Shown here in pieces: positions 31,141-39,491 of a DNA stretch of 64,000 nt. Position 1 is the stretch's first letter; the number at the start of each line of letters is the position of its first letter. The position numbers and the translations under genes were made by a program. Under the pieces are notes generated by a model. That model was not told the DNA's origin. It did no database searches and saw only the letters and a program-made list of their open reading frames with translations. The stretch spans positions 62,001-126,000 of the forward strand of contig JACRBM010000056.1 in assembly GCA_016219275.1 (NCBI GenBank), written 5' to 3'. Source of the stretch: Chloroflexota bacterium (GTDB taxonomy: Bacteria > Chloroflexota > Anaerolineae > UBA4142).

Positions 31141-32553
31141 CTCCAAGATTCCTAGCCCGATGCCGACCTGCACTGCTATGCCGTGTACAAACAAATTGTC
31201 GAAGAGGTTGTGCACGGAGAGCGCGACGAGCATACCGAGCAGCCCTGCCGCGACGCCGCGTTGCCATCCACGCGCGACGCGAATCGCGCGCCATGCTTGC
31301 CAAAACGCCGCGCCCCACAGCGCGAGGTACGCGAGTAAACCGATCGCGCCGGTTTCGGCGGCGACGTTCAAATAATAATTGTGCGCGTGACCGAGCGGAT
31401 CGTCCCAGCGCGGCAGACTGTACGCGGGATACGCCGGCGCGTAGTTTCCGAATCCCACGCCGAGCACTGGATTGCGCGCGAACATTTCCGCCGCGGCTTG
31501 CCAGTGCGCCATACGTTCGACCAGCGCGAAATTCGCGTCGTCCACTCTGACGCCGCGCACGTCGAACACGCCGAAATAATCCGTGATGCCGCTAAACCGG
31601 TCCGCGATCATTGGCGGAATGAGATTGAGACTGCCGAGAAACGCGATGACGATCAACGCGAGCGCGGCGACGTTCGTCAGCACGAACGCGCGGCGGCTTT
31701 GCGCGACGACGGCGACAACACAGCCCGCCGCGACGCCAATCCACGCGCCGCGCGACCAGCTCATCAGCACCGCGGCGAGCATAGCGATGCCTGACGGTAC
31801 GGCGACGAACGCTAACGAGTAAACAGTGAACAGTGAGCAGTGAACAGTTTTACTGTTGACTGTTGACTGTTCACTGTCGACTGCGAAAACTAAACCTATC
31901 GTTATTGGCGCGATCAGCGCGAGATACCCGGCGAATGGATTCGGTTGTTCGAACGTGCCGAACGCGCGGATGAATTGCCCGAATAACAAAAATCCTTCGG
32001 GACCCCAACGAAACACAAATTGGTAAATGCCAATCGCGGCTTCTGTCATTCCCGCGAGCAACAGTGCGACGAGCACGCGCGGCAACTGCTTTTCGTCCAG
32101 GTTGTTCGCGACGTACAGATACATCGCGAACATTTCAAGCCACTTGATCAATTCTTTTGCCGCGAACTCGAACGACACCGCGGCGGTCGTCGAGAGCAGC
32201 GCGGCGAACAGAAACAATGCGAACGGCAGCGACAATGCCGGCAATCGAATCGCGATGCGCCGGTCGCGCGCGATCATCCGCGCGAACCACAACGCGACGA
32301 GCAACGCGACAAGCACATCCACCGCGGTGACGTTCGCGACGCTGATTTGAATCGGAAACCACGAACCGTACGGTACGGCGAAGATCAGCGCGTACAACGC
32401 GAGTTCGTGCCAACGCGCCATCGCAACCAGCGCGAGCGCCCCGCCGATCAACGCGAGCGCGCTCGCCGTCGGCAAGACAATCAACGCGCCCGCGACCATA
32501 ATCAGCGCGAGCGCGAGTCCCACCATTCGATAATTCTGCCGTGCGATGAACAT
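31099..32553 (-). CDS. O-antigen ligase/polymerase family membrane protein (Wzy/WaaL-like)
   Basis: 484 aa, about eleven membrane helices. Conserved periplasmic segment MAHWQAAAEMFARNPVLGVGFGNYA, followed by HAHNYYLNVAAETGAIGLLAYL, matches the WaaL/Wzy_C domain with its catalytic-type His. Around residues 225-246 a heptamer repeat contributes DSEQSTVNSKTVHCSLFTVY in a loop. The C-terminal 12 residues also derive from a repeat. Confidence 0.87.
   Translation of the reverse strand: MFIARQNYRMVGLALALIMVAGALIVLPTASALALIGGALALVAMARWHELALYALIFAVPYGSWFPIQISVANVTAVDVLVALLVALWFARMIARDRRIAIRLPALSLPFALFLFAALLSTTAAVSFEFAAKELIKWLEMFAMYLYVANNLDEKQLPRVLVALLLAGMTEAAIGIYQFVFRWGPEGFLLFGQFIRAFGTFEQPNPFAGYLALIAPITIGLVFAVDSEQSTVNSKTVHCSLFTVYSLAFVAVPSGIAMLAAVLMSWSRGAWIGVAAGCVVAVVAQSRRAFVLTNVAALALIVIAFLGSLNLIPPMIADRFSGITDYFGVFDVRGVRVDDANFALVERMAHWQAAAEMFARNPVLGVGFGNYAPAYPAYSLPRWDDPLGHAHNYYLNVAAETGAIGLLAYLALWGAAFWQAWRAIRVARGWQRGVAAGLLGMLVALSVHNLFDNLFVHGIAVQVGIGLGILEEITNSGERIANGK
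31815..31886. repeat. Heptamer repeat with inverted arms inside O-antigen ligase gene
   Basis: GTGAACA/GTGAGCA/GTGAACA units followed by TGTTGAC/TGTTGAC/TGTTCAC/TGTCGAC, a hairpin-forming tract translated in frame in an extramembrane loop. Confidence 0.85.
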
Positions 32554-32559
32554 CGTCAG

Positions 32560-32637
32560 TTGGGATAATTGGGTAGTTTGATAGTTTGATAGTTTAATTG
32601 TTCAAGCACCCAACTATCCAACTACTCAACTATCAAA
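32560..32637. repeat. Octamer repeat hairpin between SDR and ligase genes
   Basis: TAGTTTGATAGTTTGATAGT arm, then CAACTATCCAACTACTCAAC arm; fills the intergenic gap up to the SDR stop. Confidence 0.8.
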
Positions 32638-33576
32638 CTACTTACCTTTGATCTTGCGCCTAAAGTACTCTATCGTCGTGGTGAGACCGGCGTCCAATTC
32701 GACGCGCGGCTCCCACCCCAGGATCGTGCGCGCTTTGGTAATGTCCGGACAACGCCGGTTCGGGTCGTCCACGCCGCGCGGACGAAAGACGATGCCGGCT
32801 TGGTTGCCCGTGATCGCGATGATCTTTTGCGCGAACGTCAGAATCGTCGTTTCGTTCGGGTTGCCGATGTTGACTGGCATGCGCTCGTTCGATTCGAGCA
32901 AACGGACGATCCCTTCGACGGTGTCGCCGACGTAGCAGAACGAACGCGTTTGTTGTCCGTCGCCATGCACCGTCAACGGTTCGCCGCGCACGGCTTGCCC
33001 GATGAAATTCGGCACGACGCGTCCATCGTCGAGCGCGTTGCGCGGACCGTACGTGTTGAAAATCCGAACGATGCGCGTCTCGACATTGTGCGCGCGATGG
33101 TACGCCAGCGTCATGGCTTCGGCAAAGCGTTTCGCCTCGTCGTACACGCCGCGCGGACCGATCGGGTTGACGTTGCCCCAGTAATCCTCGCGCTGCGGAT
33201 GGACAATCGGGTCGCCGTACACTTCGGACGTGGACGCGAGCAAAAAGCGCGCGCCTTTGGCGCGCGCCAAGCCGCACGCCTTGTGCGTGCCGAGCGCGCC
33301 GACCTTGAGCGTTTGAATCGGATACGCCATGTACGAGACGGGGCTTGCCGGCGAGGCGAAATGGAGAACCGCATCGAGATACCCTTCGATGCGGATGTGC
33401 TCGGTGACATCTTGCCGGATGAACGTAAAATGCGGATTGCCCTGCAGTTGGGCAATGTTGTCGGGGCTGCCGGTGATGAAATTGTCCATCGCGATCACGT
33501 TGTCGCCGCGCGCGACGAAATAATCGCAGAGGTGCGAGCCGATCAAGCCGGCGCCCCCGGTAATTAGGATTCTCAT
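32638..33576 (-). CDS. Extended SDR: UDP-glucuronate decarboxylase (UDP-xylose synthase)-like
   Basis: 312 aa. NAD-binding [15 protein letters not shown] near residues 7-21; active-site Ser/Tyr/Lys as STSEVYGDP and [10 protein letters not shown] (YXXXK, about residues 142-148); [32 protein letters not shown]. The RFAEAMT context after YDEAK is typical of UXS enzymes. Makes UDP-xylose for the polysaccharide. First gene of the minus-strand polysaccharide run. Confidence 0.82.
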   Translation of the reverse strand: MRILITGGAGLIGSHLCDYFVARGDNVIAMDNFITGSPDNIAQLQGNPHFTFIRQDVTEHIRIEGYLDAVLHFASPASPVSYMAYPIQTLKVGALGTHKACGLARAKGARFLLASTSEVYGDPIVHPQREDYWGNVNPIGPRGVYDEAKRFAEAMTLAYHRAHNVETRIVRIFNTYGPRNALDDGRVVPNFIGQAVRGEPLTVHGDGQQTRSFCYVGDTVEGIVRLLESNERMPVNIGNPNETTILTFAQKIIAITGNQAGIVFRPRGVDDPNRRCPDITKARTILGWEPRVELDAGLTTTIEYFRRKIKGK

Positions 33577-33611
33577 CGGTGTTTATGCCTCCACAAGCGA
33601 TGTGGCGCAAT

Positions 33612-33656
33612 TATAAATGACAAATGGGCAAATGACAAATGACACATGCCGAATGG
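33612..33656. repeat. Heptamer repeat
   Basis: Units AAATGAC/AAATGGG/AAATGAC/ACATGCC upstream of the SDR gene and abutting the small insertion element. Confidence 0.75.
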
Positions 33657-33774
33657 GTGTGCGTCAAAATTTTGGAACACTCAACCTTGCGAAGGTTTTG
33701 ACGACAAATCAAATATGATAGCCGTTCAACCTTCGCAAGGATTTTTCACCACCCAAAAACTTGACGTACACCCA
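33654..33774. mobile_element. MITE-like element with terminal inverted repeats and flanking direct repeats
   Basis: Ends TGGGTGTGCGTCAA (33654-33667) and TTGACGTACACCCA (33761-33774) are inverted repeats with one mismatch. The 11-bp sequence CATGCCGAATG flanks the element at 33645-33655 and 33773-33783, consistent with a target-site duplication (7 to 11 bp depending on where the ends are drawn). Inside are an inverted pair AACCTTGCGAAGG/AACCTTCGCAAGG. No coding capacity. A partial copy, in reverse orientation, is at 41214-41296. Confidence 0.75.
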
Positions 33775-33805
33775 TGCCGAATGTTGAAATAGGCACGATG
33801 TACTT

Positions 33806-33834
33806 TTGCCAAATCCAGGACAGGTCAGTATAAT
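33806..33834 (+). promoter_or_regulatory. Promoter of the diguanylate cyclase gene
   Basis: TTGCCA, 17-bp spacer, consensus TATAAT at 33829-33834. It lies about 30 bp beyond the right end of the MITE-like element and leaves a leader of nearly 200 nt. Confidence 0.65.
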
Positions 33835-34038
33835 GAATACCAGTTCTCATAGTGCTTGTTTAGCAATTCGGCGAAATGCCTTGCGAAGGTTGATTAGAAA
33901 CGCGTTTCTCAATGACGCGCCCGTCGCCTGCAAACCACACTTGTTTTGTCGGCTAACCCTTCGCAAGGTTGGCTGTTCCTAAACATTCTCTTAGACAGGT
34001 CTGCTTCTTCCGGGCTAGGTTGTTTGAAAGGTCTCGTT

Positions 34039-36378
34039 ATGTCCAAGGCGCTTCGCTCATTGATGAGTTTGCGCGCACGTTTACTTTGGCTTGTTTTCCT
34101 CGCCGTAGCGCCGATGCTGGGTCTGATTTTCTACCTGGATCTGCAACAGCGCGAGCGCGTAGTGGATGAGATCGAAGCCGACGCGTTGCGGACGGCACAC
34201 TTTGCCGCCGATGCGCATCAAGACCTCATCGAAAACGCGCGTGCTTTGTTGACCACGCTCGCTTTACTTCCTCAGATTCAAAGCGATGACTCGACCGCGT
34301 GCAACGATTTGCTCGCCCGCGTCATCCAACAAAACTCTGCGTACGCCAACCTTGCCGTCGCCGATCCAAATGGAGCGGTCTTGTGCAGCGCCATTCCTTT
34401 TACCGGCAAGTTCGATATTGCCGAGCGCCCACATTTCCGTCGCGCACTCGAAACGCGCGAATTTGCGGTGGGCGACTATCAAGTTGGTCTAATCAGCCAT
34501 AAAGCATCACTCGCCTTGGGTTATCCTATACTCGATTTGTCTGGACAAGTTCGGCGCGTCGTAACGGCGGGACTGGATCTCGCCTGGCTCAATCAAGTCG
34601 CCGCGAGCGCGCGCTTGCCGGAAGGTTCGCAACTTGTCATCCTTGATCGGAATGGCGTGATTCTGGCGCGCTACCCCAATCCGGAAAACTGGGTCGGCAA
34701 GCTCGCCGCCGATTATGCCATCGCCAAAACCGTTCTCGCGCAAAATGAAGGCACGGCGCAAGGATTGGGAATGGACGATGTGCCGCTTTTGTATGCGTTT
34801 ACCACACTGCACGATCAAACCGATTCGAGCGCGCATGTGCTGATCGGCGTTCCGCGCGCGGTTGCGTTTGCCGCGCAGGATGCGATCCTCACGCGCCAAC
34901 TGGTCGCGTTGGCGTTGGTGACCGCGCTCGTGTTTGTGCTCGCGTGGTACGGCGGCGATTGGTTTATCGTACGGCGTGTCAATACGCTGTTGCGCGCGAC
35001 ACGGCGACTTGCCGAGGGCGATTTATCGGCGCGCACGACGTTGCCATACGGTGTCAGCGAACTGAGTGAGCTGGCGCGAGATTTTGACGAGATGGCGGAT
35101 GCGCTCGAACAACGCGACGCGCGGCAAACACACATCGCGCAAGAATTGGAAGCGGAACGCGATTTCGTTCTCCAGATCGTCAACACGATGGGGCAGGGCT
35201 TGACGGTGATTGATGAGGAAGATCGTTTCGTGTACGTCAATCCGGCGTACGCGCGCATGACCGGCTATTCCGTCCAAGATCTGATTGGCAAATGTCCAAG
35301 CGACGTGACGGTCATCGAAGACCTGGACACACTCGCACTCGCGCAGGCGAATCGCGTGGAAGGCAAGACGACGACGTATGAAATGCACGTGCGCCGTCCG
35401 GATGGCGCGCACGTCCACGCGTTGGTGACCGGCGTGCCGCGCTGGCACGCTGGTCAATACGCCGGCGCGATTGCGGTGATCACCGACCTGACCGAGCGTC
35501 GTCAAATGGAAGAGGCGTTGCGCGCGAGCGAATCGTTATACCAATCGCTGGTGGCGGCATTGCCGCTCAGTTTGTGCCGCAAAGATTTGGACGGGCGGTT
35601 GGTCTTTGCCAATGCGCGTTATTGCGAAGCCTTCGGCAAATCGTTAGCGGACCTGATGGGCAAAACCGATTGGGATTTGCACCCGCCGGAGTTGGCGGAA
35701 AAATATCGCGCCGATGATTTGCGCGTCATCGAATCCGGCGACACGTTCGAAACCGTCGAAGAACATCAACCCTTGGGCGGGAGCAAACGATTCGTCCAGG
35801 TCCTCAAGACGCCGTTGCGCGATCGTGAAGGCGCGATCGGCGGCTTGCAAATCGTTTTCTGGGATGTCACCGCGCGCACACTCGCGGAACAGCAACTCGA
35901 ATATCTCAGCACTCACGACACGCTGACGCAACTATTCAATCGCGCGTTTTTTGAATCTGAACTGACGAGCTTGGAACACAGTCGTCAATTCCCCGTCTCG
36001 CTCGTGATGGTGGATGTGGACCGGCTCAAACCCGTCAACGATCAGCAAGGTCACGCGGCGGGTGATGCGTTGCTCCAGCGCGCAGCAAGCGTCCTACGCA
36101 AATCCTTTCGCGCCGAAGACGTGGTAGCGCGCATCGGCGGCGATGAGTTTGCGGTGCTCTTGCCGAACACCGACGCGAACGCGGCAGAGATAACCTTGCG
36201 GCGCGTGCGTCATCATCTCAAGCTGCACAACGCGGCGGAGAATGATGCGCCGCTAGAATTTTCTATCGGCGTTGCCACCGCTACGCGGGGCGAATTGTTG
36301 AACGAGGCGTTGCGGCAAGCGGACGCGCAAATGTACTGCGAGAAGGAAGCGCATCGAAAAAGAGACGCGGGTAAATAG
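34039..36378 (+). CDS. Membrane diguanylate cyclase with Cache, HAMP, two PAS and GGDEF domains
   Basis: 779 aa from MSKALRSLMSLRARLLWLVF. Order: membrane helix, extracytoplasmic Cache-type sensor (about 35-275), second helix (ALALVTALVFVLAWYGG), HAMP, PAS 1 (NTMGQGLTVIDEEDRFVYVN), PAS 2 (LPLSLCRKDLDGRLVFAN), and GGDEF with intact RIGGDEFAVLL (about residue 700). VSLVMVDVDRLKPVND precedes it. It should make c-di-GMP in response to a ligand outside the membrane. No RxxD inhibitory site was evident upstream of GGDEF. No EAL partner nearby. Confidence 0.9.
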   Translation: MSKALRSLMSLRARLLWLVFLAVAPMLGLIFYLDLQQRERVVDEIEADALRTAHFAADAHQDLIENARALLTTLALLPQIQSDDSTACNDLLARVIQQNSAYANLAVADPNGAVLCSAIPFTGKFDIAERPHFRRALETREFAVGDYQVGLISHKASLALGYPILDLSGQVRRVVTAGLDLAWLNQVAASARLPEGSQLVILDRNGVILARYPNPENWVGKLAADYAIAKTVLAQNEGTAQGLGMDDVPLLYAFTTLHDQTDSSAHVLIGVPRAVAFAAQDAILTRQLVALALVTALVFVLAWYGGDWFIVRRVNTLLRATRRLAEGDLSARTTLPYGVSELSELARDFDEMADALEQRDARQTHIAQELEAERDFVLQIVNTMGQGLTVIDEEDRFVYVNPAYARMTGYSVQDLIGKCPSDVTVIEDLDTLALAQANRVEGKTTTYEMHVRRPDGAHVHALVTGVPRWHAGQYAGAIAVITDLTERRQMEEALRASESLYQSLVAALPLSLCRKDLDGRLVFANARYCEAFGKSLADLMGKTDWDLHPPELAEKYRADDLRVIESGDTFETVEEHQPLGGSKRFVQVLKTPLRDREGAIGGLQIVFWDVTARTLAEQQLEYLSTHDTLTQLFNRAFFESELTSLEHSRQFPVSLVMVDVDRLKPVNDQQGHAAGDALLQRAASVLRKSFRAEDVVARIGGDEFAVLLPNTDANAAEITLRRVRHHLKLHNAAENDAPLEFSIGVATATRGELLNEALRQADAQMYCEKEAHRKRDAGK

Positions 36379-36380
36379 AA

Positions 36381-36416
36381 AGAACCCAGGTTTCTTCACG
36401 GAACCTGGGTTCTGGC
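36381..36416. terminator. Intrinsic terminator after the diguanylate cyclase gene
   Basis: AGAACCCAGGTTTCTTCACG, then GAACCTGGGTTCT: inverted repeat directly after the stop, between convergent genes. Confidence 0.65.
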
Positions 36417-36425
36417 ATGGTCAGA

Positions 36426-39077
36426 CTAGTCATTCCGGTCAATCTGGCTAACGAATCCAAGCGTGAGCATCCACACGAACGCGAGGTCCACGTAAAAGTA
36501 CGCCGCGTCAATCAAACCGTGCGCGAGCGCGGCGCTCATACTCGCGATCAACCCAATGACGAGGGCGCGCGCATTCCCCTTTATTTCCCTCAGTTCCCCG
36601 ATCCCCTTCTTGAAGAATTCAAAAACCATCCACCCCAGCGCGATCAACCCAGGAATACCCATGCGCGCCCAGAAATCCAAAACAACATTGTGCGGATGTG
36701 AGAGGTTCGGTTCGCGCCACGCGTCGGCGCTGATGTACTTGGGATACGCGTACAAAAAGTTGTCCAGCCCGACACCCAGGATCGGGTGATCGAGAATCAT
36801 CGCCCAGCCGGACTGCCACACGCTCACGCGGAAAAAGCCGGTGCCGGTACCGAGTTGAAACAACGATTGCGCGCGTTCGGTTTGCGAGAACGGAATCAGC
36901 GCGAGGACGGCAACGACGAGCAACGCGATCAGCACGAGCCGCGCACGGCGACCACTCAGCATGCCGATGACGAGCAAACCGGCTGGCAAGCCGATCAACC
37001 ACGCGCCGCGCGAGAACGTCAAAAACAAACATGCCCCAATTGGAATCGCGGCGAGCGCGTACGCGATGCGCCGACGCGGATCATCCGCAAACCACGCGAG
37101 CGCGAGGACAAGCGGCAACGCGCGGTCGAGATAAAGCGCGAGATTATTCGGCGAGCCGTACACCGCGAGAATGCGCCGCACACCTTCGCCGACAATCACG
37201 TAATTGGTAAATAGGAATTGGTAAAGCCCGATCAGCGATACCGCGAGCGCGGACAAGATGAACGCGTCGGCGAGTCGCTGCAGAGCGCGCGCGGACAAAT
37301 TCGACCCGCGGATCAACGCGTAGAGCAACGCCGGTTCGAGGACGATCACGCGCAGTTCGCGATTCGCCACGCCAAAGTTCGCGGCAATCGCGACCGAGAG
37401 AACGCCGGCGAGGATAAAGAAGAAGATAGCAATGTCAAGAGATGCAAGCCGTGAAATGTAATGCGTAAAACGTGAAACGTAACTCTCCCCTGCTCCCCTG
37501 CTCCCTTTCTCTCCCACTTGGCGAATCATCCATCCGACAACCGAAGCCAGCGTCAGCAACTCGACAAGCGAAAACTGCGCGCTGCCAATTAGATTTTTCG
37601 GGAACAGGTAGAACGGAATTGTAAAAACCGTGATCGCCAATCCCAGGTCGCGGCGCAGCGCAAACAGGAAAACCACGAGCGCGAGCAAAACGAAATTCAG
37701 CGCCGCGTTGCGCGAATAGTAAAATGCTACGACCGCGAGCGCGAGCGCGGCAAACTGGACGATTTCCGGCAATGCGACGAAGCGCGTTTCAATTGGTTGC
37801 CACCACGCGTGGATTGGCAATTGCCACAACGCACGCCACGCTTGCCACGCGGCAATCAGCGCGAGCACGCCGAGCGCGGCAAGCATTACGTAGAATCGCG
37901 CGTAATCGAACGACGCGAGGAGAACCGGCGCGGCAATCGCGCGCGTCGCGGCAGTGTACAGCGCGCGCGGTTCGAGATTCTTATCCACGAGTGCGAATCC
38001 CCATACCGGGTCATCGCTGGGCGCGTTCGGCTGGAAATGTTGAACGATCATCGCGTTCATCCAGCCCCACTCGCTCCGCGCGCGTTGAATCGCGCCGGCG
38101 AGACGCGCGGCTTGCGTCGCTTCGGAATCGGAACCCCAGGGAGAAGACTTGCCGCGCCAATCAGTCGGCAACGCGTTCCATCCAAACTCCACTGCCCATG
38201 CTGGTTTCTTCGCATCACCCCGCGCGAGCATTTCCTCGCGCAAAAGAATCGCGCGTGAAAAGTTGAACGTGTCCATCGCCACGCGGCGATCATCCGCGCC
38301 CGACCACATCCCATACGGTTTGACGCCGAGAATATCAAAACATTCGCGCGCGCCCGCGTCATACATCCCGCGCAAGTACAACACGTCCGAAAAATCTGGG
38401 TGCTCGCGAATCAATTCTTCGCTCGCCGCGAGACCGGCAGAGAGAATTTTGATTTGAGGATTCGCCGCGCGCGCCGCGCGTGCGCTCGCACACAAAAGTT
38501 TTGTGTATTCGGACGGGTCGGCATTGCGGCGACCCCAAAACGGGTGCACGTTCGGATTGTCCCAGATTTGAATATAGAGACGACTTGCCCAGTTGTCTCG
38601 GCGCGAGTACCGCTCCACGAACGCGGCGACGAATCGCGCGTAATTGTCCGGGTTGGCGGGTGGTGCGTTCACTAGGTCGGCTTCGCCTGGATCGCGCGCC
38701 CAGGCGGGCGTCGTGTCAATCACCGCGATGAGGTCAAGATTATTTTCGCGCGCGCGCCAGATGATTCGATCTGCTTTCTCCCACGCGAACTCGCCACGTT
38801 TCGGTTCCAGGTCGTCCCAATAAAAATGCTGGCGAGCGAGCGTAAAGCCGCCGTTGCGAATCAGCGCGAGCGCGCGATTCAAATCCGCGTCCGAGTACTG
38901 TTCGAGCGAAACATTCACGCCGAATTGCGTGGGGCGATTTTCCAAATCGCCAACCCCGCGCGTCTGCGTTTGCATATCGCGAAACTTAATGAATGCAAAA
39001 CCGGCGGAGCCAGCCAGCGCCGCCGCGCAAATGAGAAGGATAAATAGATCGCGAATGATTCGTGATGTGTTTGTCAA
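36426..39077 (-). CDS. Fusion: N-terminal glycosidase-like (beta-alpha barrel) domain and C-terminal O-antigen ligase
   Basis: 883 aa. One helix at the N-terminus, then an extracytoplasmic glycosidase-like domain (about 45-385): GVNVSLEQYSDADLNRALAL, QHFYWDDLEPKRGEFAWEKAD, YIQIWDNPNVHPFWG and AVEFGWNALP, a pattern like GH39/cellulase-fold proteins. From about residue 400 it has many membrane helices, with the Wzy_C signature ILDHPILGVGLDNFLYAYP and SHPHNVVLDFWARMGIPGL. The frame opens at a TTG overlapping the HNH gene stop (TTGA), so the exact start is uncertain. A repeat tract is translated in frame near residue 525. Confidence 0.78.
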   Translation of the reverse strand: MTNTSRIIRDLFILLICAAALAGSAGFAFIKFRDMQTQTRGVGDLENRPTQFGVNVSLEQYSDADLNRALALIRNGGFTLARQHFYWDDLEPKRGEFAWEKADRIIWRARENNLDLIAVIDTTPAWARDPGEADLVNAPPANPDNYARFVAAFVERYSRRDNWASRLYIQIWDNPNVHPFWGRRNADPSEYTKLLCASARAARAANPQIKILSAGLAASEELIREHPDFSDVLYLRGMYDAGARECFDILGVKPYGMWSGADDRRVAMDTFNFSRAILLREEMLARGDAKKPAWAVEFGWNALPTDWRGKSSPWGSDSEATQAARLAGAIQRARSEWGWMNAMIVQHFQPNAPSDDPVWGFALVDKNLEPRALYTAATRAIAAPVLLASFDYARFYVMLAALGVLALIAAWQAWRALWQLPIHAWWQPIETRFVALPEIVQFAALALAVVAFYYSRNAALNFVLLALVVFLFALRRDLGLAITVFTIPFYLFPKNLIGSAQFSLVELLTLASVVGWMIRQVGEKGSRGAGESYVSRFTHYISRLASLDIAIFFFILAGVLSVAIAANFGVANRELRVIVLEPALLYALIRGSNLSARALQRLADAFILSALAVSLIGLYQFLFTNYVIVGEGVRRILAVYGSPNNLALYLDRALPLVLALAWFADDPRRRIAYALAAIPIGACLFLTFSRGAWLIGLPAGLLVIGMLSGRRARLVLIALLVVAVLALIPFSQTERAQSLFQLGTGTGFFRVSVWQSGWAMILDHPILGVGLDNFLYAYPKYISADAWREPNLSHPHNVVLDFWARMGIPGLIALGWMVFEFFKKGIGELREIKGNARALVIGLIASMSAALAHGLIDAAYFYVDLAFVWMLTLGFVSQIDRND
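37438..37517. repeat. Heptamer repeat inside the O-antigen ligase fusion gene
   Basis: GTGAAAT/GTAATGC/GTAAAAC/GTGAAAC/GTAACTC units followed by CTCCCCTG-type units; read in frame as GEKGSRGAGESYVSRFTHYI in a loop between membrane helices. Confidence 0.8.
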
Positions 39078-39439
39078 TCCTGCGTCTCTCTTCGCGCGAT
39101 ATTTTTTCGACGACGATTCGCTCGCAATCTTTTCAACTTTTTACCAAGGTCACTATTCTTGTGGATTTCACGCCGTGCGATTATTTCCAATACGATTGTT
39201 CGCCGCAATGTTATGCCGTTACGATGCCAGCGCAGGCGGTTACAATTCGTACAGGCAGGTAAACAATTCTTTGCCGAACGCGCGCCTCCTTTAGCGCGCT
39301 GAGTTACGTGGTCAACTTCCCAATAGCCGCGCAAACTACCTGGTCGCCAACCGCGTTTATCAAAATCCAGTTTGTTGCCGCAAAAATGACAATGCCCGTT
39401 TGTTTTTTCAACTATCTCGCGCAATTGTTTTTTTGTCAC
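39074..39439 (-). CDS. HNH endonuclease
   Basis: 121 aa. Zinc Cys pairs CHFCGNKL (about residues 17-24) and CTNCNRLR (about 62-69) bracket the HNH core WEVDHVTQRAKGGARSAKNCLPA, with the catalytic DH and the Asn. The C-terminus is very basic (KKLKRLRANRRRKN). It may be a stand-alone homing or defence nuclease; the solo methyltransferase 3 kb away is in the opposite orientation, so a functional link is only speculative. Confidence 0.8.
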   Translation of the reverse strand: MTKKQLREIVEKTNGHCHFCGNKLDFDKRGWRPGSLRGYWEVDHVTQRAKGGARSAKNCLPACTNCNRLRWHRNGITLRRTIVLEIIARREIHKNSDLGKKLKRLRANRRRKNIARRETQD

Positions 39440-39453
39440 GTCTCAACCCTCGC

Positions 39454-39491
39454 GCATCACGCAATACGCCATTCGCCATTCGCCATCCGCT
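39454..39491. repeat. Heptamer repeat between lipoprotein and HNH genes
   Basis: Units ACGCCATT/CGCCATT/CGCCATC next to the stop of the G5-domain lipoprotein gene. Confidence 0.65.

Larger units (their letters stand above)
33577..34038. other. Non-coding region: heptamer tract, MITE-like element, DGC promoter and leader
   Basis: No gene seen in these 462 bp. In order: heptamer repeat (33612-33656), a MITE-like element (33654-33774), a strong promoter (33806-33834), and a transcribed leader of about 200 nt containing an inverted pair of CCTTGCGAAGG motifs (33880-33890 and 33958-33968). Confidence 0.75.
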
